This document shows positions 43,817-51,924 of a stretch of DNA of 64,000 nt, piece after piece. Every line of letters begins with the position of its first letter. Position 1 is the stretch's first letter. The position numbers and the translations under genes were made by a program. The stretch comes from Flavobacteriales bacterium (GTDB taxonomy: Bacteria; Bacteroidota; Bacteroidia; Flavobacteriales_D; Parvicellaceae): positions 62,001-126,000 of the forward strand of contig JAOASC010000026.1 of the NCBI GenBank assembly GCA_025210295.1, written 5' to 3'. The notes beneath the pieces were generated by a model. That model made no database searches. It saw only the letters and a list, made by a program, of their open reading frames with translations, and had not been told where the DNA came from.

Positions 43817-44488
43817 TCAATCCTCCAATGCGAGTGTCCCTCGTACAATAAAAAACTGTCCGATAATATAGAGCGACATTATGATTACAGAAGCGTAGGC
43901 CAATTCTCCATAATATAAAAACTTGTCTAAAGCGATAAAAGTATCAGAAACCACAAAGAGGAAAGCTCCTATAAAAACTTGAATAAAACTGCTGTTGTTT
44001 ACAGATAGGTATCTAAAAGCTGCCGTAATTCCCATAAGACCTACAGCAGAAGCGTATACGATAACAGGAATTAAGAAATCATTTAAGTTTTCAGATATGC
44101 TATAGAATAGGATTCCAATATAAAAGACAAAAAAGAGCAGAATCAATGCGATAAAACCAGAGGGTAGACGATGTTTTATACGGTCTTTATTAAATGTAAC
44201 TACGTAAGCAAGTTGTGCGACTAGAAAAGAACCTAACCCCAATAAAAAGAACAGTTCATTTTGGTAAACGAACAATAAAAATGTATCGCCAAGAAAGGAA
44301 AAAATGAGCGCGGTAACAATCGCTGATTTTCGGTTGTTTTTACTGGTGTTATAGAAATACCACAACAATAAAAGGGGCATCAGTAATGGTTTAAAAACGA
44401 AAATTAAAAAGTCGTTATGGAAGATTTCTCCTGCAACTTGTAAAATGGAGGTCAAGAAAAATAATAAAAGAAAAACTTGTTTAAACAT
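43817..44488 (-). CDS. YhhN-family membrane protein (lysoplasmalogenase-like)
   Basis: 223 residues with seven or eight membrane helices. The pattern FKPLLMPLLLLWYF near residue 30, then FSFLGDTFLLF and LGLGSFLVAQLAYVVTF, and GAFLFVVSDTFIALDKF near the C-terminus match the YhhN/TMEM86 family. Members hydrolyse the vinyl-ether bond of lysoplasmalogens; the two conserved aspartates (in LGDTF and VSDTF) fit the proposed active site. Plasmalogens are rare in aerobic Bacteroidetes, so the physiological substrate is open. Single gene, divergent from the DUF389 gene. Confidence 0.85.
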   Translation of the reverse strand: MFKQVFLLLFFLTSILQVAGEIFHNDFLIFVFKPLLMPLLLLWYFYNTSKNNRKSAIVTALIFSFLGDTFLLFVYQNELFFLLGLGSFLVAQLAYVVTFNKDRIKHRLPSGFIALILLFFVFYIGILFYSISENLNDFLIPVIVYASAVGLMGITAAFRYLSVNNSSFIQVFIGAFLFVVSDTFIALDKFLYYGELAYASVIIMSLYIIGQFFIVRGTLALED

Positions 44489-44579
44489 TGTTAATTTTTT
44501 GATAAGATTTCTCTAAAATAAAATACTTTCTTCAAAAAACCAGCTATTTTATTATTTTAGCGCAAGTTATCAATACAAT

Positions 44580-46061
44580 ATGGAAATAAAATCAGGAGAC
44601 AACGAAGCACCACAAAACCAAGAACAACCAGAAAGTTCTGAAGCGTCAGCAGTTCAGTTAGAAGAGAATTTCTTCAAGCGTTTTCTAAGAGAAGTGAAAG
44701 AGTTTTTCGAAAGCTTGATTTCAATTAAAGAGGAAGTTAATGTAGAAATCACTGCGAGAAATATAAAACGAGGAATTGAGTTTTCTGGCTCAAGTGTTTG
44801 GATTTTAGTATGCTCAATTATAGTAGCCTCTATTGGGTTAAATGCCAATTCTGTAGCAGTAATTATTGGAGCCATGTTGATTTCTCCTTTGATGGGGCCA
44901 ATTAGAGGTTTTGGATTAGCCTTAGCAACCAACGATATTAAAACATTGATCACTTCCTTGATTAATTTCGGAATTATGGTTGGTGTAAGTTTAATTGCTT
45001 CATGGGCTTATTTTTGGCTAACGCCATTAAAAGAGGTAACCTCAGAATTAGTAGCAAGAACTCAGCCACAAGTTTTAGATGTAATGGTTGCATTTTTTGG
45101 TGGGTTAGCTGGTATTATTGCTGCGGCATCAGGTAACAAAGGTTCTGCTATGACTATTATTCCAGGGGTAGCAATTGCCACAGCATTAATGCCGCCGTTA
45201 TGTACAGCAGGTTATGGGTTGGCTAATCATAATTGGGAATTCTTTTTTGGTGCGTTGTACTTATTTATCTTAAATTCTGTATTTATTGGATTATCGACTA
45301 TTGTTACCATTTGGATGTTACGTTTTCCATTGGTCGATTTTGTAGATAAAAAAAGAGAGAAAAGAGTCAAGTGGATTATTTTTGGTTCATTATTATTAGT
45401 GGTAATCCCAAGTATAATAGGGTTTGTGAATATTATCAATGAGTCTATTTTTAATCGAGAGACTCAGCGATATATTTCGTATTTATCGAGACATAATCCT
45501 GATGTGCACATTACACCTAAAGTCGATTTTAACGATGGAGAGCCAGAGATTACATTATGGGTTCAAGGACCTTATCTAGAAGAAAGAGAAGTTAGCCGTT
45601 GGAAGTCTTACTTACAAGATTATAATATTGGGAAAGTAGAATTAGAGATCAAACAAAACCAAAGCATGCAACAATTTGTAGATACCAATTCTATTCGTTT
45701 GCAAACCATGTATGAGTCTAAATTGTCTGATCTGAGCTCTGTAGCTGAAGAAAGAGATTTCTTAAAAAGAGAACTAATCAAGTTACAAACCTCTAAACTT
45801 AATGTATTAGAGTTGGAAAGACGATTAAAATTAGCTTATCCTGAATTGCAGCGTTTCTCTTATGGAGAAGCTTATGAAACAAATTTTAAGGGAAATATTG
45901 ATACAATTTATTTATTTAATGTAAATTGGGGTAGAATTACTGATACGTTAAAAAGAGAACAAGAATCAATCGCCCTAAAAAAGATGTTACAATTAGAACT
46001 AGAATTAAAGCAATTACTAGATTCTACTAACTTGTCACAATTTAAAGTGATCGAATATTAA
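44580..46061 (+). CDS. DUF389 (TIGR00341-type) membrane protein with C-terminal coiled region
   Basis: 493 residues. A polar N-terminus rich in E, Q and S (1-40), then six membrane helices (about 75-290) with the DUF389 motifs LNANSVAVIIGAMLISPLMG, GIIAAASGNKGSAMTIIPGV and AIATALMPPLCTAGYGLA. The last 190 residues form a soluble region with a likely coiled coil (about 370-410). The family function is unknown; membership in ion or small-molecule transport has been suggested from the repeated glycine-rich helices. A secreted esterase gene follows after six bases, then the SUI1 gene, so a three-gene operon is likely. Confidence 0.88.
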   Translation: MEIKSGDNEAPQNQEQPESSEASAVQLEENFFKRFLREVKEFFESLISIKEEVNVEITARNIKRGIEFSGSSVWILVCSIIVASIGLNANSVAVIIGAMLISPLMGPIRGFGLALATNDIKTLITSLINFGIMVGVSLIASWAYFWLTPLKEVTSELVARTQPQVLDVMVAFFGGLAGIIAAASGNKGSAMTIIPGVAIATALMPPLCTAGYGLANHNWEFFFGALYLFILNSVFIGLSTIVTIWMLRFPLVDFVDKKREKRVKWIIFGSLLLVVIPSIIGFVNIINESIFNRETQRYISYLSRHNPDVHITPKVDFNDGEPEITLWVQGPYLEEREVSRWKSYLQDYNIGKVELEIKQNQSMQQFVDTNSIRLQTMYESKLSDLSSVAEERDFLKRELIKLQTSKLNVLELERRLKLAYPELQRFSYGEAYETNFKGNIDTIYLFNVNWGRITDTLKREQESIALKKMLQLELELKQLLDSTNLSQFKVIEY

Positions 46062-46067
46062 TTAACT

Positions 46068-47222
46068 ATGAAAAAAATAATTAGCGCTCTAGGAATTTTA
46101 GCAAGCTTAAGTTTAACTGCTCAAACAACAACTAACGATAGTATCATGCATGGAGGAGGGTATCGTACTTATAAATTGTATGCTCCAGCATCTTATGATG
46201 GTTCAACACCAGTTCCTGTTGTATTAAATTTACACGGTTTAGGAAGTAATAACAATGAGCAAATTATGTATGGGGAGTTTAGACCCATCGCTGATACCGC
46301 AAACTTTTTAATTCTTTTACCTCAAGGAACAGTAGGTTCTTTGCCAGGAAGTGGTTCTGCAACACATTGGAATGCAAACTTTGGAACATCAGTTAATGAT
46401 ATCGACTTTATCAGTAATTTAATAGACTCTATAGCAACAGAATATAATGTTGACGAAGATAGAGTTTACAGTACAGGAATGAGTAATGGTGGGTTTATGA
46501 GTTTAACACTTGCAGGGCAATTAAGTGATAAAATTGCTGCTGTAGCCTCAGTTACAGGATCTATGGTGCTAACGCAGACGGGCTTAAATACCGTAACTAG
46601 ACCTGTACCCGTAATGCAAATTCATGGAACTTCAGATAGTACTGTGAAATATAATGGAGAAACATTTGCTTATTTGGGAATCAATAACCTAATCAACTAT
46701 TGGGTAGGGCATAATAACTGTTCCTCAACACCTGTAGTAACGCCAGTACCAGATGTTAACACAACAGATGGTTGTACAGCTACAAGATACGATTATTTAA
46801 ATGGAGATAGCGGAGCAGAAGTGGTACATTATAAAATTACAAATGGAGGGCATACATGGCCTGGAGCATTTTCAATACCAGGAAAAGTGACCAATCAAGA
46901 TTTCCATGCAAGTACAGAAATTTGGAAGTTCTTTAGTAAATATTCAAAAGCCTCATTGGTTAGTGTCAGTGAGTTTGAAGCAGTTGATGGTTGGATGACT
47001 TTACAAAGTGAAAATCCAAGTCGTGATATTATAAAATTAGCATCCAATAATGAACAACCTTACGAAGTTACAATCTTTAATTTAGAGGGGAAACAAGTAT
47101 ATAGTCGTGTAAATAATATTGGAGAAACGACTATTAGTGTTAGCGATTTAGTTGATGGAATCTATGTTGTTCATGTGAATAACGCCAGTCAGAAAGCAAC
47201 GCTAAAAATTGTAAAACAATAA
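46068..47222 (+). CDS. Secreted alpha/beta-hydrolase esterase (PHB-depolymerase/LpqC-like) with T9SS type A sorting domain
   Basis: 384 residues. Signal peptide about 1-18 (SLTAQ), then an alpha/beta-hydrolase of the polyhydroxybutyrate-depolymerase/feruloyl-esterase type (about 25-300). VVLNLHGLGSNN forms the oxyanion region and GMSNGGFMS carries the nucleophile serine. The acid is probably the D in IHGTSDSTVKYNG, and the base histidine lies in NGGHTWPG. The last 75 residues, with EVTIFNLEGKQVYSR and GIYVVHVNN, are a type A T9SS sorting domain. It is thus an exported esterase acting on a polymer or ester-linked polysaccharide; the exact substrate cannot be told. Confidence 0.9.
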   Translation: MKKIISALGILASLSLTAQTTTNDSIMHGGGYRTYKLYAPASYDGSTPVPVVLNLHGLGSNNNEQIMYGEFRPIADTANFLILLPQGTVGSLPGSGSATHWNANFGTSVNDIDFISNLIDSIATEYNVDEDRVYSTGMSNGGFMSLTLAGQLSDKIAAVASVTGSMVLTQTGLNTVTRPVPVMQIHGTSDSTVKYNGETFAYLGINNLINYWVGHNNCSSTPVVTPVPDVNTTDGCTATRYDYLNGDSGAEVVHYKITNGGHTWPGAFSIPGKVTNQDFHASTEIWKFFSKYSKASLVSVSEFEAVDGWMTLQSENPSRDIIKLASNNEQPYEVTIFNLEGKQVYSRVNNIGETTISVSDLVDGIYVVHVNNASQKATLKIVKQ

Positions 47223-47228
47223 GGGGGA

Positions 47229-47573
47229 ATGGGAAAAAATAAGAAGAAAAGAATAGCGATCGTTTATTCTACTAATCAAGATTTTTCCTACGATTACGAA
47301 GAAGATGAAGAACAGGAAACGTTAGTTCCTGGAGAACAGTTGTTGTATGTTTCAATCGATCGTAAAAAACGAAAAGGAAAAGCTGTAACACTAGTTGAGG
47401 GCTTTGTTGGTGCCGAAGAAGATTTAAAAGACTTAGGTAAACTATTAAAGTCCAAGTGTGGAGTCGGAGGTACTGCAAAAGATGGAGAAATAATAATTCA
47501 AGGAGAGCTAAGGGATAAAGTTGCTGATTTATTATTGGCAAGCGGATATAAAGTAAAGAAAAAAGGAGGATAA
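47229..47573 (+). CDS. SUI1/YciH-family translation factor
   Basis: 114 residues. The N-terminal 30 are polar and acidic (a DYEEDEEQE run). The rest is a SUI1/eIF1-like domain: RKKRKGKAVTLVEGFVGAEE, LGKLLKSKCGVGGTAKDGEI and IIQGELRDKVADLLLASGYK are the conserved family segments. Bacterial YciH is related to eIF1 and influences initiation fidelity in vitro; the role in vivo is not settled. It starts six bases after the esterase and its end is three bases from the convergent alkyltransferase-like gene. Confidence 0.93.
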   Translation: MGKNKKKRIAIVYSTNQDFSYDYEEDEEQETLVPGEQLLYVSIDRKKRKGKAVTLVEGFVGAEEDLKDLGKLLKSKCGVGGTAKDGEIIIQGELRDKVADLLLASGYKVKKKGG

Positions 47574-47576
47574 TTT

Positions 47577-47912
47577 TTAGAGTAATTCTATTGAGGGGTC
47601 CCAAAAAACAGTTGCTAAATTCTGAATTTGATGATCGATTATAGTGATTCCCTCTGCCTCTAATAATTCTTGCATGGTGTGTTTACCATTGAAGTGCTTT
47701 TTGCCTGTCAATAAGCCTTTACGATTTACAACACGATGTGCAGGAATATTTTCTTCTGGCTTGATGCTGTTCATTGCCCAGCCAACCATCCTAGCAGATC
47801 TCTCAGCACCTAAATATTTTGCGATACTTCCATAGGAACAAACTCGTCCTTTAGGAATTAATCGCGCAACAGCTTTAGCGTCTTCAAAAAAAGAACGTTT
47901 GTTTTCACTCAT
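47577..47912 (-). CDS. Alkyltransferase-like (ATL) protein, MGMT family without the acceptor cysteine
   Basis: 111 residues, only the DNA-binding domain of O6-methylguanine-DNA methyltransferase. RVCSYGSIAKYLGAERSARM and VGWAMNS match the family. In place of the acceptor motif PCHRV it has PAHRVV, so alanine replaces the alkyl-accepting cysteine. ATL proteins bind alkylated guanine in DNA and flag it for nucleotide-excision repair rather than repairing it directly. Its ATG overlaps the stop of the upstream LVIVD-repeat gene (ATGA), so the two are co-transcribed, though no functional link is evident. Confidence 0.92.
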   Translation of the reverse strand: MSENKRSFFEDAKAVARLIPKGRVCSYGSIAKYLGAERSARMVGWAMNSIKPEENIPAHRVVNRKGLLTGKKHFNGKHTMQELLEAEGITIIDHQIQNLATVFWDPSIELL

Positions 47913-49276
47913 CGTTTAATAAATTTGCCTGATAACCTTTTGTCATTTTCAGCACTATAAAACTCATAGATATAGCCTCCCTGTGCATAATGTTCTATTG
48001 AAAGTTTTAAGAAATCTTGATTGCCATTGTAGGTTTCAATGTGTTGCCCAAGATCATTATAAATCTTAAGTTCAAAATTATAGTTAACAGGTTGGTCGTA
48101 ATAGAAGTAAACCAACTCTCCGTTAGCAGGATTAGGATAGATACCGTGAGCATCTTGATCTTCCGGATGAATTTCGGGAGGAGGTGTGTGCCGAAGTAAA
48201 AATAATCCATTTTTACGGTCAGAAATTAAAATTCGTTCACTTGGGAATAAGCAATAAATTCCCCATGCACCTCTATAATCTCCATTGTCAGGACCGTCGT
48301 AAGTGTCATAATAAGCAATTCTCTCAGGTTGATCAGGTATTGAGATGTCGTAGATTTGTAAGCCATCATTATAATAAGAAAAATAGGCCAAATTATCTCG
48401 AATCATGACATTATGAGGGATGGTATTCTCATAGGTTTCAGGCTTAGTCGCCGCCAAAACTTCTATATTAGATAAATCTGAAACATCACAGACTTTAAAG
48501 CGATTGGATTGGTTTTCATCACACAAAACATAAAGGTTCCCTTGTTCATTTAACCAGCCTGAGTGAGTATACCCTTGGTCTACATAATAAGGTAAATTTC
48601 CTAACGGAATAGGCATTGTAGGATTACTAAAATCTAAGACAATTAGGCCGTCTCCAGGAACATTTAAATAAGCGGTGTCATTTCTTACGTAAATATCATG
48701 CACATAATTAATAAAGTTGTAATCATACACCTGAGTAGGTTGAGTAGGATCAGCTAGAGAAATAACTTTTAATGCATCAATGTCGGCGTGACTAGTGTTA
48801 CCGCAAGAGTATAAGAGGGCAGCACTGGAATCAATAAAAATATTATGGCTTCTAACAATCAGACTATCACTATCAGAAATAATGTGTACAGAATCAGGTA
48901 AATATTGTAAGTCATAAATACGCAAAGAGCTAAGTCCCTCATCAGCAACCTCGTATAAATACCCTTGGTAATCATGGTAATCTCGATGGATAATCTCATG
49001 ACTTGAATGTTTTCCCTCTTTAAAGTCGATTAATTGGAGTTGATGAGTAGGAGTAATTCTAAAAAAGTGAGTTCCAACTGTAGAGCCTATTACAGCATAC
49101 TCTTCATTATTATGAACAAATCCCCAGCATTCATTAAAGACAGATTCATCATCATAAGTCGTAATTAAATCATTATCATCCCAATTGTCTAATAACATTA
49201 CATTTTTAATTTGTGCCAACAGCTGAACGGATAATAAGAGCAATGTTATGATTAATGAAGACTTCATAGGTTTCAA
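47909..49276 (-). CDS. Secreted LVIVD-repeat beta-propeller protein with T9SS type A sorting domain
   Basis: 455 residues. Signal peptide about 1-21 (LLAQ). The body carries repeated beta-propeller blades of the LVIVD type, for example DALKVISLADPTQPTQVYDY, GLIVLDFSNPTMPIPLGNLP and GLQIYDISIPDQPERIAYYD, with histidines preceding several blades (VHDIYV, SHNIFI). This fits the choice-of-anchor-B group of secreted proteins. The last 80 residues, starting GIYPNPANGELVYF, form a type A T9SS sorting domain. The function is unknown; binding or scaffolding at the surface is plausible. Two in-frame ATGs (49276, 49267) could start it. Confidence 0.85.
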   Translation of the reverse strand: MKPMKSSLIITLLLLSVQLLAQIKNVMLLDNWDDNDLITTYDDESVFNECWGFVHNNEEYAVIGSTVGTHFFRITPTHQLQLIDFKEGKHSSHEIIHRDYHDYQGYLYEVADEGLSSLRIYDLQYLPDSVHIISDSDSLIVRSHNIFIDSSAALLYSCGNTSHADIDALKVISLADPTQPTQVYDYNFINYVHDIYVRNDTAYLNVPGDGLIVLDFSNPTMPIPLGNLPYYVDQGYTHSGWLNEQGNLYVLCDENQSNRFKVCDVSDLSNIEVLAATKPETYENTIPHNVMIRDNLAYFSYYNDGLQIYDISIPDQPERIAYYDTYDGPDNGDYRGAWGIYCLFPSERILISDRKNGLFLLRHTPPPEIHPEDQDAHGIYPNPANGELVYFYYDQPVNYNFELKIYNDLGQHIETYNGNQDFLKLSIEHYAQGGYIYEFYSAENDKRLSGKFIKR

Positions 49277-49407
49277 ATGAGCTTTAAAGTTAAATAAAGT
49301 TAACTACTAAAAAAAATGTGTTGTAGGAAAGGTCTCTTAAATCATTTTTTGGATTATATTCGTAGCCAAATATAATAAACGATATGTTGTATCGTTATAT
49401 CCAAAAT

Positions 49408-50118
49408 ATGAGTAACCTAGTTATTATTCCTACCTATAATGAAAAAGAAAACATCAATAATATTATTGATGCTGTTTTTTCTTTGGAGGAGTTGTTTCAT
49501 ATATTGGTGGTAGATGATGGGTCTCCAGATGGAACAGCCCAAATCGTTAAAGACCTGCAACAGCAATATCAAGGAAAGCTGCATATTGAAGAAAGAACGG
49601 GTAAACAAGGTTTAGGAACAGCATATATTCATGGGTTTAAATGGGCACTGAATCGTGATTATGATTTTATCTTTGAGATGGATGCCGATTTTTCGCACAA
49701 CCCAAAAGATTTACCTCGTTTATTAGAAGCCTGTAAAAACCAGGGATACGATATGAGTATCGGATCGAGGTATGTAAAAGGAGGTAAAGTCGAGAATTGG
49801 CCGTTTAGCCGATGGTTAATGTCATATTATGCTTCTTTCTATGTAAGAATGGTATTGTTGATTAATATCAAAGACACAACAGCAGGATTTAAGTGTTATT
49901 CACGAAAAGTTTTAGAAACATTAAACTTAGACAATGTTTGGTTTGTAGGATATGCATTTCAAATTGAAATGAAATATTCAACACTAAAAAACGGGTTTAA
50001 AATTAAAGAGGTCCCAGTTACATTTGTAGATCGAGTTTTTGGAGAATCTAAAATGAATATGGGGATTTTTAAAGAAGCTTTTTGGGGGGTACTTAAGTTG
50101 AGAAAGAAGTTTAAATAG
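49408..50118 (+). CDS. Polyprenol-phosphate glycosyltransferase, GT2 (dolichol-phosphate-mannose-synthase-like)
   Basis: 236 residues from the ATG at 49408; an upstream in-frame ATG at 49384 would add eight residues not typical of the family. GT2 fold: VIIPTYNEKENI at the start, HILVVDDGSPDGT (nucleotide-binding), the metal-binding EMDADFSHNP and GSRYVKGG. No membrane helices follow, as in the soluble, membrane-associated DPM1-type enzymes. It would make polyprenyl-phosphate-mannose or -glucose, a donor for extracytoplasmic glycosylation. Bacteroidetes O-glycosylate secreted proteins, so a link to the T9SS cargo nearby is possible but not shown. Confidence 0.92.
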   Translation: MSNLVIIPTYNEKENINNIIDAVFSLEELFHILVVDDGSPDGTAQIVKDLQQQYQGKLHIEERTGKQGLGTAYIHGFKWALNRDYDFIFEMDADFSHNPKDLPRLLEACKNQGYDMSIGSRYVKGGKVENWPFSRWLMSYYASFYVRMVLLINIKDTTAGFKCYSRKVLETLNLDNVWFVGYAFQIEMKYSTLKNGFKIKEVPVTFVDRVFGESKMNMGIFKEAFWGVLKLRKKFK

Positions 50119-50286
50119 ATCTAGCTTTTTTATTGTTAGGTAGATTTTTTTGAACTTTGTAAGTAGAGAATTTTACAGCCTTTAGAGCGAGAATAGCCGT
50201 TTATACAAAAAAGCTTACCGTTAAAAAGAAAAGAGAGTAAATAAATTGATGCTTTTTTCAGACTTCGTTTTTTCGCGAAAAAAAAG

Positions 50287-51867
50287 ATGAAAAAATTCAA
50301 TTTATTAATTTTAGGTATACTTTTTATAGGCGGATTAATAGCACAAGAAAGTATAGAATGGGGGAAAACAAATGTAGCAAAGAGCAAGACTTATTATCCA
50401 GATATTATTGGAGAAAATGAAAAAAATATTTATACATTTTCCCTAGTCAATAAAGGCTATGTTGTAGAATCACATCGAAAAGGGTCTTACTTAAAAAACT
50501 ATTCCACATCTATTAACCCTGAAAAGATCAAGAAAAATAAAACCCAGTTAGAAGATGTAATTTTTTTTAATAATAGGTTTGTTGTTTTTGTTAGTTATTT
50601 TGATAAAAAAGCTAAACAGTCGGTGATCTATGCCTATTATATAAATGGTAAAACGGGAAAAGCGGATAAGCATAAACAAAAAATATTTTCAATTCCTGTA
50701 GAAAAGAAAAGTAGAGATGGTTCTTTTTCTATAATGGTGTCACCTGATAAATCAAAAGTTTTGATCAGACATTATGCTTACTACAAAAAACAAAAAGCAT
50801 TTAAAGAAAAAATTAAAGTTTTAGATGATAATTTAGAAGAGCTAAACGCTACAGAAGAGATTTCTTTAAAGAAAGGAGCGAGTTTTACACTTTCTAATGG
50901 AGTGTTAGATAATGACGGTTCAATCTATTTCTTAAAAAAGGAAAAAGTAGGTAAAAAAGATGATGCTTATTCGATTATCTCGTATGAAGCACGAAGAGAT
51001 TTTGAAAAATGGGAAGAGAATTTATCAGTAAAAGATTTAGGGTTAGAAATAGGAGCTTTTATTAATGATATTCATTTTACAATTAATGAAAATAATGAGT
51101 TAATAGTATCGGGTTATTACGCTTTAAAAAAGCAATTAAAAGGGTGCTTTTATTTACGAATAGATAATAAATCTAAAGAAATTGAAGTAAAAAAAATCAA
51201 TGAATTTGATGATAAATTTGTTGATCAGTTTAAAACTAAAAAACAAGAGAAAAAAGGGAAAGAAGCAGAAATTATGAACAGGTTTCATAATGTTGAAATT
51301 TTAACCAAAAAAGATGGGGGAATTGTTTTATTAGGAGAGCTTTATTATTATTACTATGTCTCTAGTGATCAAGGTACAAGTTATAAAGAATATTTTGGTG
51401 ATATAATCGTACTGGATATGTCATCTGAAGGAGATTTAAACTGGGGAAATAGAATTCCTAAAAAGCAAGTGTTTGCTTATAGAGCTCAAGGACCATTTAT
51501 TTTTGCTACTACTGGTTTTTCTTTATTTATTGTTCCTAATTGGAGAACTGTTGAGTATTTCTCTTATTTAGCAGCGATAAATGATGAGAAGATTTCTATT
51601 ATTTTTAATGATAATCCGAAAAATAATTTAAGTACAGATGACCAAACAAAACTTAAAGCATTGAAAAAAGTTAAAAAGGCAACCGTTACTAAATATACAA
51701 TAGACTTAAAAACAGGAGAGAAAAAAGAAGAACTATTTGCAAACGCTAAGGATTTTGATGTGTATATTAAACCACAGGTTTATTATCAAAAAGGGCAAAA
51801 CGAACCAATAACTGTCTTTGGAATGAAAGGCAAAAAATATAAATACGGAACTTTTAATTTAGATTAA
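50287..51867 (+). CDS. Secreted lysine-rich protein of unknown function
   Basis: 526 residues, not recognised. Signal peptide about 1-19 (GGLIAQ). The mature part is very rich in lysine, with many alternating beta-like stretches (for example IYTFSLVNKGYVV, NRFVVFVSYFDKK, GSIYFLKKEK, GGIVLLGELYYYYYV), suggesting a beta-propeller or stacked sheets, and a QEKKGKEAE helix near 325. No sorting domain is seen, so it is probably periplasmic or outer-membrane associated. A short palindrome (TTTTTTCGCGAAAAAA, 50268-50283) lies four bases before the ATG. The gene ends at a hairpin terminator. Confidence 0.8.
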   Translation: MKKFNLLILGILFIGGLIAQESIEWGKTNVAKSKTYYPDIIGENEKNIYTFSLVNKGYVVESHRKGSYLKNYSTSINPEKIKKNKTQLEDVIFFNNRFVVFVSYFDKKAKQSVIYAYYINGKTGKADKHKQKIFSIPVEKKSRDGSFSIMVSPDKSKVLIRHYAYYKKQKAFKEKIKVLDDNLEELNATEEISLKKGASFTLSNGVLDNDGSIYFLKKEKVGKKDDAYSIISYEARRDFEKWEENLSVKDLGLEIGAFINDIHFTINENNELIVSGYYALKKQLKGCFYLRIDNKSKEIEVKKINEFDDKFVDQFKTKKQEKKGKEAEIMNRFHNVEILTKKDGGIVLLGELYYYYYVSSDQGTSYKEYFGDIIVLDMSSEGDLNWGNRIPKKQVFAYRAQGPFIFATTGFSLFIVPNWRTVEYFSYLAAINDEKISIIFNDNPKNNLSTDDQTKLKALKKVKKATVTKYTIDLKTGEKKEELFANAKDFDVYIKPQVYYQKGQNEPITVFGMKGKKYKYGTFNLD

Positions 51868-51877
51868 CTTTTTCTAG

Positions 51878-51911
51878 AAAGGCTACTATAATTGTATAGT
51901 AGTCTTTCTTT
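51878..51911 (+). terminator. Hairpin terminator after the 50287-51867 gene
   Basis: AAAGGCTACTATA (51878-51890) pairs with TATAGTAGTCTTT (51895-51907), 13 pairs with one G-U, loop of four, followed by CTTTT. It overlaps the longer reading frame of the next gene from TTG 51892 and so supports the later ATG start at 51925. Confidence 0.75.
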
Positions 51912-51924
51912 TATTGATGGATAC

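Noticed and set aside
47577-47912. Calling the MGMT-family gene a DNA repair methyltransferase
   Set aside because: The acceptor cysteine is replaced by alanine (PAHRV) and the N-terminal domain is missing, so it fits the ATL group.
51892-51924. TTG-started extension of the M48 protease
   Set aside because: It overlaps a terminator hairpin and would bury the signal peptide.
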